A DNA stretch of 50,976 nt from CAYJHC01 sp964369465 (GCA_964369465.1 CAYJEX010000012.1:1-50976), one strand, 5' to 3'; shown: positions 41,115 to 50,938, counted from the stretch's first letter. Numbers and translations are program-made. Notes: generated from the letters alone by a model not told the origin.

Positions 41115-44100
41115 AAGAGAACAGACGAATTTTGAATCTTTAAAAATAGGAATAGCATCTTCGGAAAAGATATTAGGTTGGTCAAAAGGCGAAGTAACAA
41201 AACCAGAAACAATAAACTATAGATCTTTAAAGCCTGAGCCAGATGGACTTTTTTGTGAGAAAATTTTTGGTCCACAAAAGGACTGGGCTTGTCATTGTGG
41301 AAAATACAAAAAAAACAAAGTGAATGCTACAGTATGTGACAAATGCGGAGTTGAAATAACTAAAGCGAAAGTAAGAAGAGAAAGACTAGGACATATCACA
41401 CTTGCTGCCCCGGTATCACATATATGGTATTTCAAAGGAATTCCATCAAGAATGGGATTGGTATTAGATATTACTCCAAAAAATCTAGAGAAAGTTCTGT
41501 ATTTTGCGTCATATATTATTATTGATCCAGGCGATACGGGACTAATGTATAAGGAAATAATTGGAGAACAACAATATAGAGATATCAAAGAAGAATATGG
41601 TAACAAGTTCCTTGCTGGAACAGGAGCAGAAGCAATTAAAACACTTCTTTCCATGATTGATGTTGAAGAATTAGTTGTTGAATTAAGAGAAGAACTAAAT
41701 ACAGCAAAAAGCCAAAAAAGAATAAAATTGATTAGAAGACTTGAAGTAATTGAAGCTTTGAGACAATCTGGAAATAAGCCAGAATGGATGATCATGGATG
41801 TTATTCCTGTAATACCACCTGACTTAAGACCAATGGTTCAATTAGAAGGCGGTAGATTTGCAACTTCAGACTTGAATGATTTGTATAGAAGGGTAATCAA
41901 TAGAAATAACAGATTAAAAAGATTGTTAGAACTTAACGCACCAGATATCATTGTAAGAAATGAAAAAAGAATGCTTCAAGAAGCAGTAGATGCGCTTATT
42001 GATAATGGAAGAAGAGGAAGACCGGTAACAGGACCTGCATCTAGACCATTAAAATCACTTTCTGACATGCTAAAAGGAAAGCAAGGTAGATTCAGACAAA
42101 ATTTATTAGGAAAGCGTGTAGACTTTTCTGGTAGATCTGTAATTGTAGTTGGACCAGAACTTAAATTCTATCAATGTGGGCTTCCTAAAGAGATGGCATT
42201 AGAATTGTTCAAACCATTTATTATGAAAAAACTACTTAAAGATGGAAAAGCAACAAATTCACCTAACGCAAGAACTATGGTTGAGACAGGTAGAGCTGAA
42301 GTTTGGGATGTACTAGATGAAATAATTAGAGAACACCCTGTAATGCTTAACCGTGCACCAACACTGCATAGATTGGGAATTCAAGCATTTGAACCAATAC
42401 TTGTGGAAGGGAAGGCTATTAAATTGCATCCGTTAGTTTGTACGGCATTCAATGCTGACTTTGATGGAGACCAAATGGCAGTTCACGTTCCGCTTTCTGC
42501 AGAAGCACAAGCAGAAGCTAGATTTCTTATGCTATCTACAAATAATATACTTGCACCGAAAGATGGGTCGCCAATTACAACTCCAACGCAGGATATGATA
42601 CTGGGAGCGTACTATTTGACAGTTTTAGGGGATGAGACGGATGAGCCAGTAAAAATATTTTCAGATTTTGATGAAATGTATATGGCTTATAAAGAAGGTG
42701 TTGTTGATTTACATGCACGCGTAAAAGTCAGATGCAATAACGGAAAAGATGATGAAAGAGGAAGACTTGTAGAGTCCACAGTAGGAAGATTTATCTTCAA
42801 TCAAGAGATACCACAAGACTTAGGATTTGTTGAAAATAGAGAAGAAGACCCATATTCACTAGAAGTAGATTTTGTTTGTAATAAAAAGAGACTGGGACAA
42901 ATAATTCAAAAATGTTACAAGAAGCATGGAAATTCTAGGACAGCAGTTATGCTAGACTATATCAAAGATATGGGATTCCACTATTCGACGGTAGGAGCAA
43001 TAACGATAGGCATCTCTGACATGATTATTCCAGATGAAAAAGAAGGAATATTAGAATTAGCAGAAGAAAATATAGAAACATATGATGGATTTTATAAAGA
43101 AGGATTAATCTCTAACGATGAAAGATATGAAAAAGTAAAAGAAATTTGGGAAAAAGCCACTGAAAATATTTCAGATGCACTTATGAATTCCCTTGGAAGG
43201 TTGAATAACTTATTTATCATGGCTGACTCAGGAGCTAGAGGTAGTAAAGACCAGATAAAACAAATTGGAGGGATGAGAGGCCTAATGGCTAATGCCGCAG
43301 GTAAAACAATAGAAATCCCTATTAAAGCAAACTTTAGAGAAGGACTTTCTGTTTTGGAGTACTTTATCTCAACTAATGGAGCTAGAAAAGGACTTGCGGA
43401 TACAGCGCTTAGAACAGCCGATTCAGGATATTTGACGAGAAGACTAGTAGATGTATCGCATAACTTAATTATTAGAAGTGAAGAATGTGGAAGTACAAAA
43501 GGCGTTGAAATATCAGCTTTTTATGATGGAAAAGAAGTAATTGAAACGTTATCTGAAAGGATAATAGGTAGAAATTCTTTGTATGAAATCGTAGATCCTA
43601 TTACGCAGGAAATATTATGTAACGCCAACGAAGAAATTACAGAAGAGATTGCAGAAAAAATAGATAAGGCAGGAAATGAAGAGAATAGAATAACGAGTGT
43701 TGTAATTAGATCGGCTCTTACTTGTGAAAGTAAAGAAGGTGTATGTGCAATGTGCTATGGTAGAAACCTTGCAACAGGTAGACCTGTTAATATTGGAGAA
43801 GCTGTAGGAATAACAGCGGCACAGTCAATTGGAGAGCCAGGAACACAGCTTACAATGAGAACGTTCCACACAGGAGGTATTGCTGGAGACGATATTACTC
43901 AAGGTTTGCCAAGAGTTGTAGAGTTATTCGAAGCAAGAAAACCTAAAGGAATCGCGGAAATATGCGAAGAAGATGGAGTTGTAACTTCCATTCGAACAGT
44001 AGAACATAGCAGAACAGAAGTAGTCGTTAGAGGAGAGTCTGGAGAAACAGTATATGTTATTCCATTTGGAGCAAGCATAGTTGTGCAGGAAGGTGCAGAA

Positions 44101-44811
44101 GTATTTGCGGGAGAAAACATTACGAAGGGGCCATTGAATCCTCACGATATACTGAGAATAAATGGCGTGGAAGGAGTATATCAGTATTTACTTCGTGAAG
44201 TTCAAAGAGTATATAAACTCCAAGGTGTAGATATCAACGACAAACATATTGAAGTTATTGTTAGTCAAATGCTAAGTAAATACAAGATAGAAGAATCCGG
44301 AGATGCAAATCTGATAATAGGTGGGCAGTATGATAGATTTGAAATAGAAGAAGCAGTAAATAATATGGAAGAGGGTGGAGAACCACCTGTTGTAAATAGA
44401 GTTCTTCTAGGAATTACAAAAGCATCGTTAGCTACAACATCGTTCTTATCAGCTGCATCTTTCCAAGAAACTACAAAGGTTCTTACAGATGCTGCAATCA
44501 AAGGTAAAACAGATCACTTAGTAGGATTAAAAGAAAATGTAATAATTGGTAAACTAATTCCTGCTGGTACTGGTATGAAAACTTACAGAGATACAACAGT
44601 AGACTATGGTGAAAAAAGAGAATTTATAGAAAAAATTCTAGAAGAAAAAAGAAACGAAAGAAGAGAAAGTAGAAGAAATAAAAAAGACGAGATAATTCTA
44701 GATGAACCAATAGAGAATACTTTGATAAATGAAGAAGAAATATTACAAGAGATGAATATCGAAGATATAGGTCAGATAGACGATTTCGGCGAAATTGCAG
44801 AACAAGAGTAA
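41101..44811 (+). CDS. rpoC: RNA polymerase beta-prime subunit
   Basis: 1236 residues from the ATG at 41101, 6 bases after GAGGAGG inside the end of rpoB. The N-terminal zinc finger has C64, C66, C79 and C82; the catalytic magnesium loop NADFDGD is at 451-457; the second zinc site (CESKEGVCAMC) and the bridge helix and trigger-loop regions (ITAAQSIGEPGTQLTMRTFHTGG) are intact. A charged Arg/Glu/Lys-rich C-terminal tail follows. Overlap with rpoB indicates translational coupling. Confidence 0.98.
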   Translation: MSENRREQTNFESLKIGIASSEKILGWSKGEVTKPETINYRSLKPEPDGLFCEKIFGPQKDWACHCGKYKKNKVNATVCDKCGVEITKAKVRRERLGHITLAAPVSHIWYFKGIPSRMGLVLDITPKNLEKVLYFASYIIIDPGDTGLMYKEIIGEQQYRDIKEEYGNKFLAGTGAEAIKTLLSMIDVEELVVELREELNTAKSQKRIKLIRRLEVIEALRQSGNKPEWMIMDVIPVIPPDLRPMVQLEGGRFATSDLNDLYRRVINRNNRLKRLLELNAPDIIVRNEKRMLQEAVDALIDNGRRGRPVTGPASRPLKSLSDMLKGKQGRFRQNLLGKRVDFSGRSVIVVGPELKFYQCGLPKEMALELFKPFIMKKLLKDGKATNSPNARTMVETGRAEVWDVLDEIIREHPVMLNRAPTLHRLGIQAFEPILVEGKAIKLHPLVCTAFNADFDGDQMAVHVPLSAEAQAEARFLMLSTNNILAPKDGSPITTPTQDMILGAYYLTVLGDETDEPVKIFSDFDEMYMAYKEGVVDLHARVKVRCNNGKDDERGRLVESTVGRFIFNQEIPQDLGFVENREEDPYSLEVDFVCNKKRLGQIIQKCYKKHGNSRTAVMLDYIKDMGFHYSTVGAITIGISDMIIPDEKEGILELAEENIETYDGFYKEGLISNDERYEKVKEIWEKATENISDALMNSLGRLNNLFIMADSGARGSKDQIKQIGGMRGLMANAAGKTIEIPIKANFREGLSVLEYFISTNGARKGLADTALRTADSGYLTRRLVDVSHNLIIRSEECGSTKGVEISAFYDGKEVIETLSERIIGRNSLYEIVDPITQEILCNANEEITEEIAEKIDKAGNEENRITSVVIRSALTCESKEGVCAMCYGRNLATGRPVNIGEAVGITAAQSIGEPGTQLTMRTFHTGGIAGDDITQGLPRVVELFEARKPKGIAEICEEDGVVTSIRTVEHSRTEVVVRGESGETVYVIPFGASIVVQEGAEVFAGENITKGPLNPHDILRINGVEGVYQYLLREVQRVYKLQGVDINDKHIEVIVSQMLSKYKIEESGDANLIIGGQYDRFEIEEAVNNMEEGGEPPVVNRVLLGITKASLATTSFLSAASFQETTKVLTDAAIKGKTDHLVGLKENVIIGKLIPAGTGMKTYRDTTVDYGEKREFIEKILEEKRNERRESRRNKKDEIILDEPIENTLINEEEILQEMNIEDIGQIDDFGEIAEQE

Positions 44812-44939
44812 TTTGAAGTTTCTTTTGAAGCAACAAATGTTTCGTAAAACTTAGATAATAAAAGCACGATTCATGCTATTTGTGGCAGAACATAAAAAAA
44901 GATACATGTTGTACGAAAAATAAAACAAGTTATAACTTG

Positions 44940-44977
44940 GAGAAACCTTACAATTTTGAAAGGTTTCTCTTTTTTTA
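44940..44977 (+). terminator. terminator of rpoBC
   Basis: GAGAAACCTT (44940-44949) pairs perfectly with AAGGTTTCTC (44960-44969), followed by seven T. It separates rpoBC from the rest of the str region. Confidence 0.9.
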
Positions 44978-45006
44978 TTGCAAAGGTCAAAATTATCATG
45001 TATTAT

Positions 45007-45037
45007 ATGTATATATTTTTTGAAAAAATATATACAT
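45007..45037. promoter_or_regulatory. 31-bp perfect palindrome before the SGNH-hydrolase gene
   Basis: Two perfect 15-base arms (ATGTATATATTTTTT and its complement) flank a single G at 45022. It lies about 40-70 bp before the start codon. It contains a TTGAAA that could be a -35, so a dimeric regulator could act here. An AT-only bidirectional hairpin is the alternative. Confidence 0.6.
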
Positions 45038-45075
45038 GTAATTGTACAAACTAGACATTAGGAGGAATTTGACTT

Positions 45076-46953
45076 ATGAAAATTAAAACAAAGAAGTTGT
45101 TGGCAATAATACTTTCTTTTGCAGTGTTATTGAGTGCATCGCCATTATACAGTTTTGCCGCCGAAAAAGCCGAGAGTAAAGAGGTTCTCGATGCAAAGGC
45201 AAATCTGACAGACTTAGTTGTGTTCCCAAATTATTCACAAAGTAAAAGTAGCACAAATCCAATTGATTCAAATGCAAATTATCTTGCCTTGGGTGATAGT
45301 ATTCCTCAAGGATATGGGTTAAAAAACATAGAAACAGAAAATTTTGTTGCATTAATTAATCAAAGAGAAGGAATTACAGCCAGTAATCAGGGTATTTCAG
45401 GACAGACTTCTCTTGAATTAAAAAATGAAATGATTACAAACAAAAAATATGATGCAGCTATTGAAAGCGCGGAATACATAACTATTACCGTTGGGGGCAA
45501 TGATTTGATTGCTATATTATATCAGCTAGCTGCAGAGAATTACAATGCATCAAATGATCCAGACATAAAGGCAGAAGAAGTACCTGATATATTGTCTGCT
45601 GACTCTGATTCTCGTACTTTTAATCTGATTATATCATTAAATGCTGTTATCTCTTCAGGCTATGCAGGTGATGCTCAAACTGATTTCCAAGATGGAGCAA
45701 GTGCAGTGCTAACTAATATTGAAGATATGATTACTTATATCAAAACAAAAAATAATACTGCAAAAATATATGTAACCAATCAATACAATCCGTATAAAGG
45801 ATTTACTATTCCTCTATTAGGTGGAAATGTAGGAACTTTCTTTGAAGGTGCATTAACAGACAATGAAGGTATTAATGGACTTTTAAATGGATTGACCAAC
45901 TGCGAAGTAGTAGATATCTACACTACTTTTGATACTGAAAATACTAGCGTTGGAACAGTAACAAATGCTGAGGGATCCAACTTTGATTTTCACCCCACTA
46001 AAGCAGGACATGAACTGTATGCATCTGCTTTGAAGGATATAGAAATGACTGTATCACCTGAAACAGATGCCGAAGTAGTAGCAAGAGTAAAGAATTTAAT
46101 TCTAGGTGGAGAAGTAACTGTAGCGTATTCTGATAAAGATAATCAAGTAGCAAAAACAGCAGCAGTTCAAACTTATGTAGAAGGATTACTAAATACAACA
46201 GGAGTTACAGCATCAGTTGTATATAAATCAGGCAATACATATACAGTAAGTATTAGCAAAAACTCCGCAAATGATAGCAAAGATATAGATATGACAATTA
46301 ACGTATCACCTGAAACAGATGCCGAAGTAGTAGCAAGAGTAAAGAATTTAATTCTAGGTGGAGAAGTAACTGTAGCGTATTCTGATAAAGATAATCAAGT
46401 AGCAAAAACAGCAGCAGTTCAAACTTATGTAGAAGGATTACTAAATACAACAGGAGTTACAGCATCAGTTGCATACAAATCAGGAAACACTTATACAGTA
46501 AATATTATCAAAAACGGTATAAATGATAGTAAAGATATTGATATGGGTATAAGGTTGATTTACTCAGTAATTGAGGGACAAAGTCAAAAGTTGATAAAGG
46601 GAGCAAATGAAGATCTTCAATTTAAAACAGAAGGTAATATAGATGAATTCCTTAATCTGTATTTGAATGATGATAAGGCGCCAATAAACAAAGTAAATTA
46701 TACTTTCGAAGCAGGTTCGGTTATTTTCAATCTAAAAGCAGAGTATATAAATACACTACCTGCTGGAGAACATAAATTCACAGCTGAGTTTGCAGATGGA
46801 GAAGCGGAGCTGTATGTTGAAATTCAATCGACATCGGAAACAGATAGTCCACAAACAGGAGATGATAGCAACCTTATATTATTCACAAGCTTAGTGCTCA
46901 TCTCGTTGGGAGGAATTGGAATAGTATTTTATAGAAGAAAAATGGTAAAATAA
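45076..46953 (+). CDS. wall-anchored SGNH/GDSL hydrolase with duplicated C-terminal domain
   Basis: 625 residues. Signal peptide about 1-29 (ends SFAAEK). The SGNH hydrolase (about 70-320) has GDSIPQGYG with nucleophile S75, the Gly block GISGQTS, the oxyanion GGND (N142) and D304-F-H306 in DFHPTKAGH, so it is a complete esterase. Two 84-residue repeats follow (about 326-490), then a beta domain. The C-terminus has SPQTGDD, a hydrophobic helix and RRKMVK, a sortase signal of the (S/N)PXTG type known for Clostridioides difficile sortase B. AGGAGG lies 9 bases before the start. It probably deacylates wall polymers or outside lipids. Confidence 0.88.
   Translation: MKIKTKKLLAIILSFAVLLSASPLYSFAAEKAESKEVLDAKANLTDLVVFPNYSQSKSSTNPIDSNANYLALGDSIPQGYGLKNIETENFVALINQREGITASNQGISGQTSLELKNEMITNKKYDAAIESAEYITITVGGNDLIAILYQLAAENYNASNDPDIKAEEVPDILSADSDSRTFNLIISLNAVISSGYAGDAQTDFQDGASAVLTNIEDMITYIKTKNNTAKIYVTNQYNPYKGFTIPLLGGNVGTFFEGALTDNEGINGLLNGLTNCEVVDIYTTFDTENTSVGTVTNAEGSNFDFHPTKAGHELYASALKDIEMTVSPETDAEVVARVKNLILGGEVTVAYSDKDNQVAKTAAVQTYVEGLLNTTGVTASVVYKSGNTYTVSISKNSANDSKDIDMTINVSPETDAEVVARVKNLILGGEVTVAYSDKDNQVAKTAAVQTYVEGLLNTTGVTASVAYKSGNTYTVNIIKNGINDSKDIDMGIRLIYSVIEGQSQKLIKGANEDLQFKTEGNIDEFLNLYLNDDKAPINKVNYTFEAGSVIFNLKAEYINTLPAGEHKFTAEFADGEAELYVEIQSTSETDSPQTGDDSNLILFTSLVLISLGGIGIVFYRRKMVK
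46051..46471 (+). repeat. recent 252-bp in-frame duplication inside the hydrolase gene
   Basis: 46051-46219 and 46303-46471 are identical over 169 bases, offset by 252 bp (84 codons); beyond that the copies diverge. Identical DNA including silent positions points to a recent duplication or gene conversion, and to possible length variation between strains. Confidence 0.95.
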
Positions 46954-47021
46954 GGCAATATTGCAAAGAGAAAACAACACTTTAAATTGATGGGAGTTTT
47001 CAACTCATAATAGTAAATAAG

Positions 47022-47053
47022 AATCCCCCACTGAATATAGGTGGGGGATTTCT
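47022..47053 (+). terminator. hairpin terminator after the hydrolase gene
   Basis: AATCCCCCAC (47022-47031) and GTGGGGGATT (47041-47050) form a perfect 10-bp stem with a 9-nt loop. The T tail is short (TTTCT). Confidence 0.7.
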
Positions 47054-47093
47054 AAAGATAAATTAAATTAATTTGTTGGAAAAGGAGAACATT

Positions 47094-47471
47094 ATGAAAA
47101 TAATTGGAAACATATTATGGTTATTATTGGGTGGCGGTTTGCTTGCTATTGCATGGGCAATGGCGGGGCTGATTTGCTGTATAACAATTATTGGAATTCC
47201 AATAGGATTGCAATGTTTCAAATTTGCAGGCCTTGTTATTTGGCCTTTTGGAAAAGAAATAGTATATAGCGATAGAACAAGCAGTTTTTTATTTAATTTA
47301 CTTTGGGTAATTATATTTGGCTGGGAACTTGCTTTGCTAGCTTTGATAATTGGAGTTGTATGGTGTATGACTATTATAGGAATACCTTTCGGACTTCAAA
47401 GTATCAAGTTTGCTAAGTTGGCATTAATGCCTTTTGGAGCGAAAGTAAAAATAATGCAAACTAATCTTTAA
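47094..47471 (+). CDS. YccF-family (DUF307) inner-membrane protein
   Basis: 125 residues from the ATG at 47094 after AAAGGAG. It contains two YccF repeats, each ending in the signature CxTIIGIPxGLQxxKFAxLxxxPFG (first about 33-60, second about 95-120), with four membrane helices. The role of this widespread family is unknown; it does not belong to the str operon and sits just before the assembly gap. Confidence 0.85.
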   Translation: MKIIGNILWLLLGGGLLAIAWAMAGLICCITIIGIPIGLQCFKFAGLVIWPFGKEIVYSDRTSSFLFNLLWVIIFGWELALLALIIGVVWCMTIIGIPFGLQSIKFAKLALMPFGAKVKIMQTNL

Positions 47472-47490
47472 ATAGATTACGTTTCAGTAC

Positions 47491-47590
47491 NNNNNNNNNN
47501 NNNNNNNNNNNNNNNNNNNNNNNNNNNNNNNNNNNNNNNNNNNNNNNNNNNNNNNNNNNNNNNNNNNNNNNNNNNNNNNNNNNNNNNNNN
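47491..47590. other. assembly gap (100 N) upstream of rpsL
   Basis: Exactly 100 N of unknown true length. The flanks are not repeats of each other. The region where many Firmicutes carry an L7Ae-like gene before rpsL may be hidden here, so absence of that gene cannot be claimed. The non-gap bases in 47472-47742 hold only the rpsL promoter. Confidence 0.9.
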
Positions 47591-47604
47591 TATAGCCTTA
47601 ATGC

Positions 47605-47634
47605 TTGACATTGCAACCAAAAATATGCTATACT
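47605..47634 (+). promoter_or_regulatory. promoter of the rpsL-rpsG-fusA-tuf operon
   Basis: TTGACA (47605-47610), an 18-bp spacer, TATACT (47629-47634), with an extended -10 TGC. It gives a leader of about 100 nt before rpsL. Confidence 0.75.
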
Positions 47635-47742
47635 AGCATTTGGTTCGATTAAAACTGTAAAAATGAATTTGCCGTAAAATATCAGCATAATTTGAGGATT
47701 CATTGATACATTTTAAATATATTTATAAGAAAGGAGAATTGT

Positions 47743-48159
47743 ATGCCTACTATTAACCAACTAGTACGACAAGGAAGAGAGACAAGTGAAAAGAAGTCAA
47801 CATCACCTGCTTTATTGAAAGGAATGAACTCTTTAAAAAGAACTTCTACAAACACTAAGTCCCCACAAAAAAGAGGAGTTTGCACTGCTGTAAAAACAGT
47901 AACACCTAAAAAACCTAATTCTGCACTAAGAAAAGTAGCAAGAGTACGTCTTACTAACGGTATCGAAGTTACAGCATATATTCCAGGGATTGGTCACAAT
48001 CTACAGGAACACAGTGTTGTACTTATTAGAGGTGGAAGAGTAAAAGACCTTCCGGGAGTAAGATACCATTTAGTTAGAGGAACATTAGATGCTGCAGGTG
48101 TAGCAAACAGATCGCAGTCTCGTTCTAAGTACGGAACAAAGAAACCGAAAACAAAGTAA
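47743..48159 (+). CDS. rpsL: 30S ribosomal protein S12
   Basis: 138 residues, normal length for Firmicutes. The decoding-centre loop TPKKPNSALRKVARVRLTNG is intact, with the two lysines of PKKPNS that are mutated in streptomycin resistance still wild type. GAAAGGAG lies 8 bases upstream. First gene of the str operon. Confidence 0.98.
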   Translation: MPTINQLVRQGRETSEKKSTSPALLKGMNSLKRTSTNTKSPQKRGVCTAVKTVTPKKPNSALRKVARVRLTNGIEVTAYIPGIGHNLQEHSVVLIRGGRVKDLPGVRYHLVRGTLDAAGVANRSQSRSKYGTKKPKTK

Positions 48160-48173
48160 ATAGTCGGGAAACA

Positions 48174-48220
48174 ATGCCTTTGAGAATATCAAGTTAATAC
48201 ATGAAAAGATCAAAGGGCAT
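48174..48220 (+). promoter_or_regulatory. rpsL-rpsG intercistronic hairpin, possible S7 feedback site
   Basis: ATGCCTTTGA (48174-48183) pairs with TCAAAGGGCAT (48210-48220) with one bulge. The 156-nt space between rpsL and rpsG is long for an operon. In E. coli, S7 represses its own translation by binding the rpsL-rpsG junction; a similar role here is inferred from position only. Confidence 0.45.
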
Positions 48221-48315
48221 ATGCACTCTATAGTTTCAAAGTATTATATATGAATATATGAGAAGTGATGAGGCTTAGAGCGAGTACCGAATGCGTTAGT
48301 CAAGGAGGGAAGAAA

Positions 48316-48786
48316 GTGCCAAGAAAAGGAAATACACCAAAGAGAGAAGTGCTTCCTGATCCAGTTTACGGAAGTGTTGTTGTGGCTAAGCTAATCAACA
48401 GCATCATGTTAGACGGAAAAAAAGGAGTAGCACAGGCAATTGTGTACAAAGCTTTTGAGCAAGTAGAAAAAACTACAGGCGAAAATGCACTAGAGGTGTT
48501 TGAAAAAGCAATGAACAATATTATGCCAATACTAGAAGTTAAAGCAAGAAGAGTTGGAGGAGCTAACTATCAAGTACCTATTGAAGTTAGAACTGAAAGA
48601 AGACAGACGTTAGGACTTAGATGGTTAACTAAATATACTAGAGCTAGAAATGAAAGAACTATGTCAGAAAGACTTGCTAAAGAAGTTATGGATGCAGCAA
48701 ATAACTCAGGTGCATCTGTAAAGAAAAAAGACGATACACACAAAATGGCAGAGGCGAACAAAGCATTTGCGCATTACAGATGGTAG
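48316..48786 (+). CDS. rpsG: 30S ribosomal protein S7
   Basis: 156 residues from the GTG at 48316, 7 bases after AAGGAGG; the ATG further upstream at 48265 has no site and would add non-conserved residues. PRKGNTPKREVLPDPVYGS opens the conserved sequence and AHYRW closes it. S7 starts assembly of the 30S head. Followed by fusA after 35 bp. Confidence 0.97.
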   Translation: MPRKGNTPKREVLPDPVYGSVVVAKLINSIMLDGKKGVAQAIVYKAFEQVEKTTGENALEVFEKAMNNIMPILEVKARRVGGANYQVPIEVRTERRQTLGLRWLTKYTRARNERTMSERLAKEVMDAANNSGASVKKKDDTHKMAEANKAFAHYRW

Positions 48787-48821
48787 GATTATTACTATAT
48801 AATTAAGAAAGGAGGTAAGAT

Positions 48822-50885
48822 ATGCCAAGACAATTCCCACTAGAAAAGACTAGAAATATTGGTATTATGGCACATATTGATGCCGGAAAAACAACGACCA
48901 CGGAAAGAATCTTATTCTATACGGGCAAGTCATACAAAATAGGTGAAACTCACGAAGGGGCATCTGTTATGGACTGGATGGATTTAGAAAAAGAGCGTGG
49001 TATTACAATTACCTCTGCAGCTACCACAGCACAGTGGAAGGATGTTAGAATAAACATCATAGACACGCCTGGACACGTAGATTTTACTGTAGAAGTAGAA
49101 AGATCACTTCGTGTACTAGATGGTGCAGTTACAGTATTATGCGCAAAAGGAGGAGTAGAACCTCAGTCAGAGACCGTTTGGAGGCAAGCAGAGAAATATG
49201 GCGTGCCAAGAATGATATTTGTTAATAAAATGGATATTCTGGGTGCCGATTTCTATAGAGTAGTAAGCATGGTTAGAGATAGACTAAAAGCAAATGCTAT
49301 ACCAGTTCAACTGCCTATAGGTAAAGAAGATGAATTTAGAGGAATAATCGACCTTGTAATTATGAAAGCATTTATATACAAGGATGATTTAGGAAAAGAA
49401 ATCGAAACTATAGATATTCCTGCAGAACATGCAGAATTAGCTAATGAGTGGAGAGAAAAGTTAGTAGAGGCAGTTGCAGAAGGCGATGAAGATCTTACTA
49501 TGAAATTCTTGGAAGGTGAAGAAATAACTGAAAAAGAAATCAAAGATACAGTCAGAAAAATGACAATTGCTGGAGAAATGGTTCCTGTTACTTGCGGTTC
49601 AGCATATAAGAATAAAGGTGTTCAACTTATGCTAGATGCGGTACTCGACTATATGCCATCACCAATTGATATCCCAGCGATTAAAGGTATTCACCCTGAT
49701 ACAGAGGAAGAAATGGAAAGGCAAGCAGAAGATAATGGCCCATTTTCAGCATTAGCGTTCAAAATAATGGTTGACCCATTTGTAGGAAAACTTGCATTTT
49801 TCAGAGTGTATTCAGGAGTCTTAAAAACAGGTTCTCATGTATACAATTCTACAAAAGGGAAAAAAGAGAGAATTGGTAGAATTCTACAAATGCACGCTGA
49901 TAAAAGGGAAGAAATACAAGAAGTATATGCAGGAGATATTGCTGCCGCTGTAGGACTTAAAGACACAACAACAGGAGATACTTTATGTGATGAAAAGAAG
50001 AGCATCATTTTAGAGTCGATGGATTTCCCAGATCCTGTTATTGAAATTGCAATAGAGCCAAAGACAAAAGCAGGACAAGAAAAAATGGGGATTGCTTTAT
50101 CAAAACTTGCTGAAGAAGATCCAACATTCAAAACATACACAAATGTAGATACAGGTCAAACTATTATAGCTGGTATGGGAGAATTACACTTAGAGATAAT
50201 CGTAGATAGATTATTACGTGAATTTAAAGTAGAAGCTAATGTAGGTAAACCACAAGTTTCATATAAAGAAACAATTGTTGGAACTGCGGATGTTGATAAC
50301 AAATACGCAAAACAATCTGGCGGTAGAGGACAATATGGACACGTTAAGATTCGTGTATACCCTAGAGAACCAGGAGAGGGATTTGAATTCAAAAACTCAA
50401 TCGTTGGTGGAGCTATTCCAAAAGAATATATTCCAAAAATTGAAGAAGGTATATTGGAGTCAATGCAAGCAGGTCCTGTAGCAGGATATCAAGTTGTGGA
50501 TGTAGGAGTTGAACTATATGATGGTTCTTATCATGAAGTTGACTCTTCGGAAATGGCATTTAAAATAGCGGCATCTATGGCATTTAGAGAAGCGGCTAAA
50601 AAAGCAAAAGCTGTTCTATTAGAACCAATTTTCAAAGTTGAAGTTACTGTTCCAGAAGAGTACATGGGAGATATCATAGGAGATATCAGCAGTAGAAGAG
50701 GTAGAATTGAAGGTTCTGATATAAACAATGGAGCAGCAGCAGTTAGAGGATTCGTTCCACTTTCAGAGATGTTCGGTTATGCAACTGATCTTCGTTCCAA
50801 AACACAAGGAAGAGGAGTTTATGTAATGCAATTTGATCACTTTGAAAAACTACCTGAAAGCTTATTAGAAAAAATAAACCAATAA
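48822..50885 (+). CDS. fusA: translation elongation factor G
   Basis: 687 residues, full length. G motifs AHIDAGKT, the switch RGITI, DTPGH and NKMD are present; domains II-V follow in order, ending with the domain IV/V segments RGQYGHVKIRVYP and SSRRGRIEG. AAAGGAGGT lies before the start. The GTPase drives translocation on the ribosome. Confidence 0.98.
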   Translation: MPRQFPLEKTRNIGIMAHIDAGKTTTTERILFYTGKSYKIGETHEGASVMDWMDLEKERGITITSAATTAQWKDVRINIIDTPGHVDFTVEVERSLRVLDGAVTVLCAKGGVEPQSETVWRQAEKYGVPRMIFVNKMDILGADFYRVVSMVRDRLKANAIPVQLPIGKEDEFRGIIDLVIMKAFIYKDDLGKEIETIDIPAEHAELANEWREKLVEAVAEGDEDLTMKFLEGEEITEKEIKDTVRKMTIAGEMVPVTCGSAYKNKGVQLMLDAVLDYMPSPIDIPAIKGIHPDTEEEMERQAEDNGPFSALAFKIMVDPFVGKLAFFRVYSGVLKTGSHVYNSTKGKKERIGRILQMHADKREEIQEVYAGDIAAAVGLKDTTTGDTLCDEKKSIILESMDFPDPVIEIAIEPKTKAGQEKMGIALSKLAEEDPTFKTYTNVDTGQTIIAGMGELHLEIIVDRLLREFKVEANVGKPQVSYKETIVGTADVDNKYAKQSGGRGQYGHVKIRVYPREPGEGFEFKNSIVGGAIPKEYIPKIEEGILESMQAGPVAGYQVVDVGVELYDGSYHEVDSSEMAFKIAASMAFREAAKKAKAVLLEPIFKVEVTVPEEYMGDIIGDISSRRGRIEGSDINNGAAAVRGFVPLSEMFGYATDLRSKTQGRGVYVMQFDHFEKLPESLLEKINQ

Positions 50886-50938
50886 TAAATAACACATAAA
50901 TTTTCTATAATAATTTTTTAAAAGAAAGGAAAAATAAA

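Noticed and set aside
40799..41275. 158-codon minus-strand ORF opposite the rpoB/rpoC junction
   Set aside because: Serine-rich antisense of the acidic RpoB tail, a common artefact.
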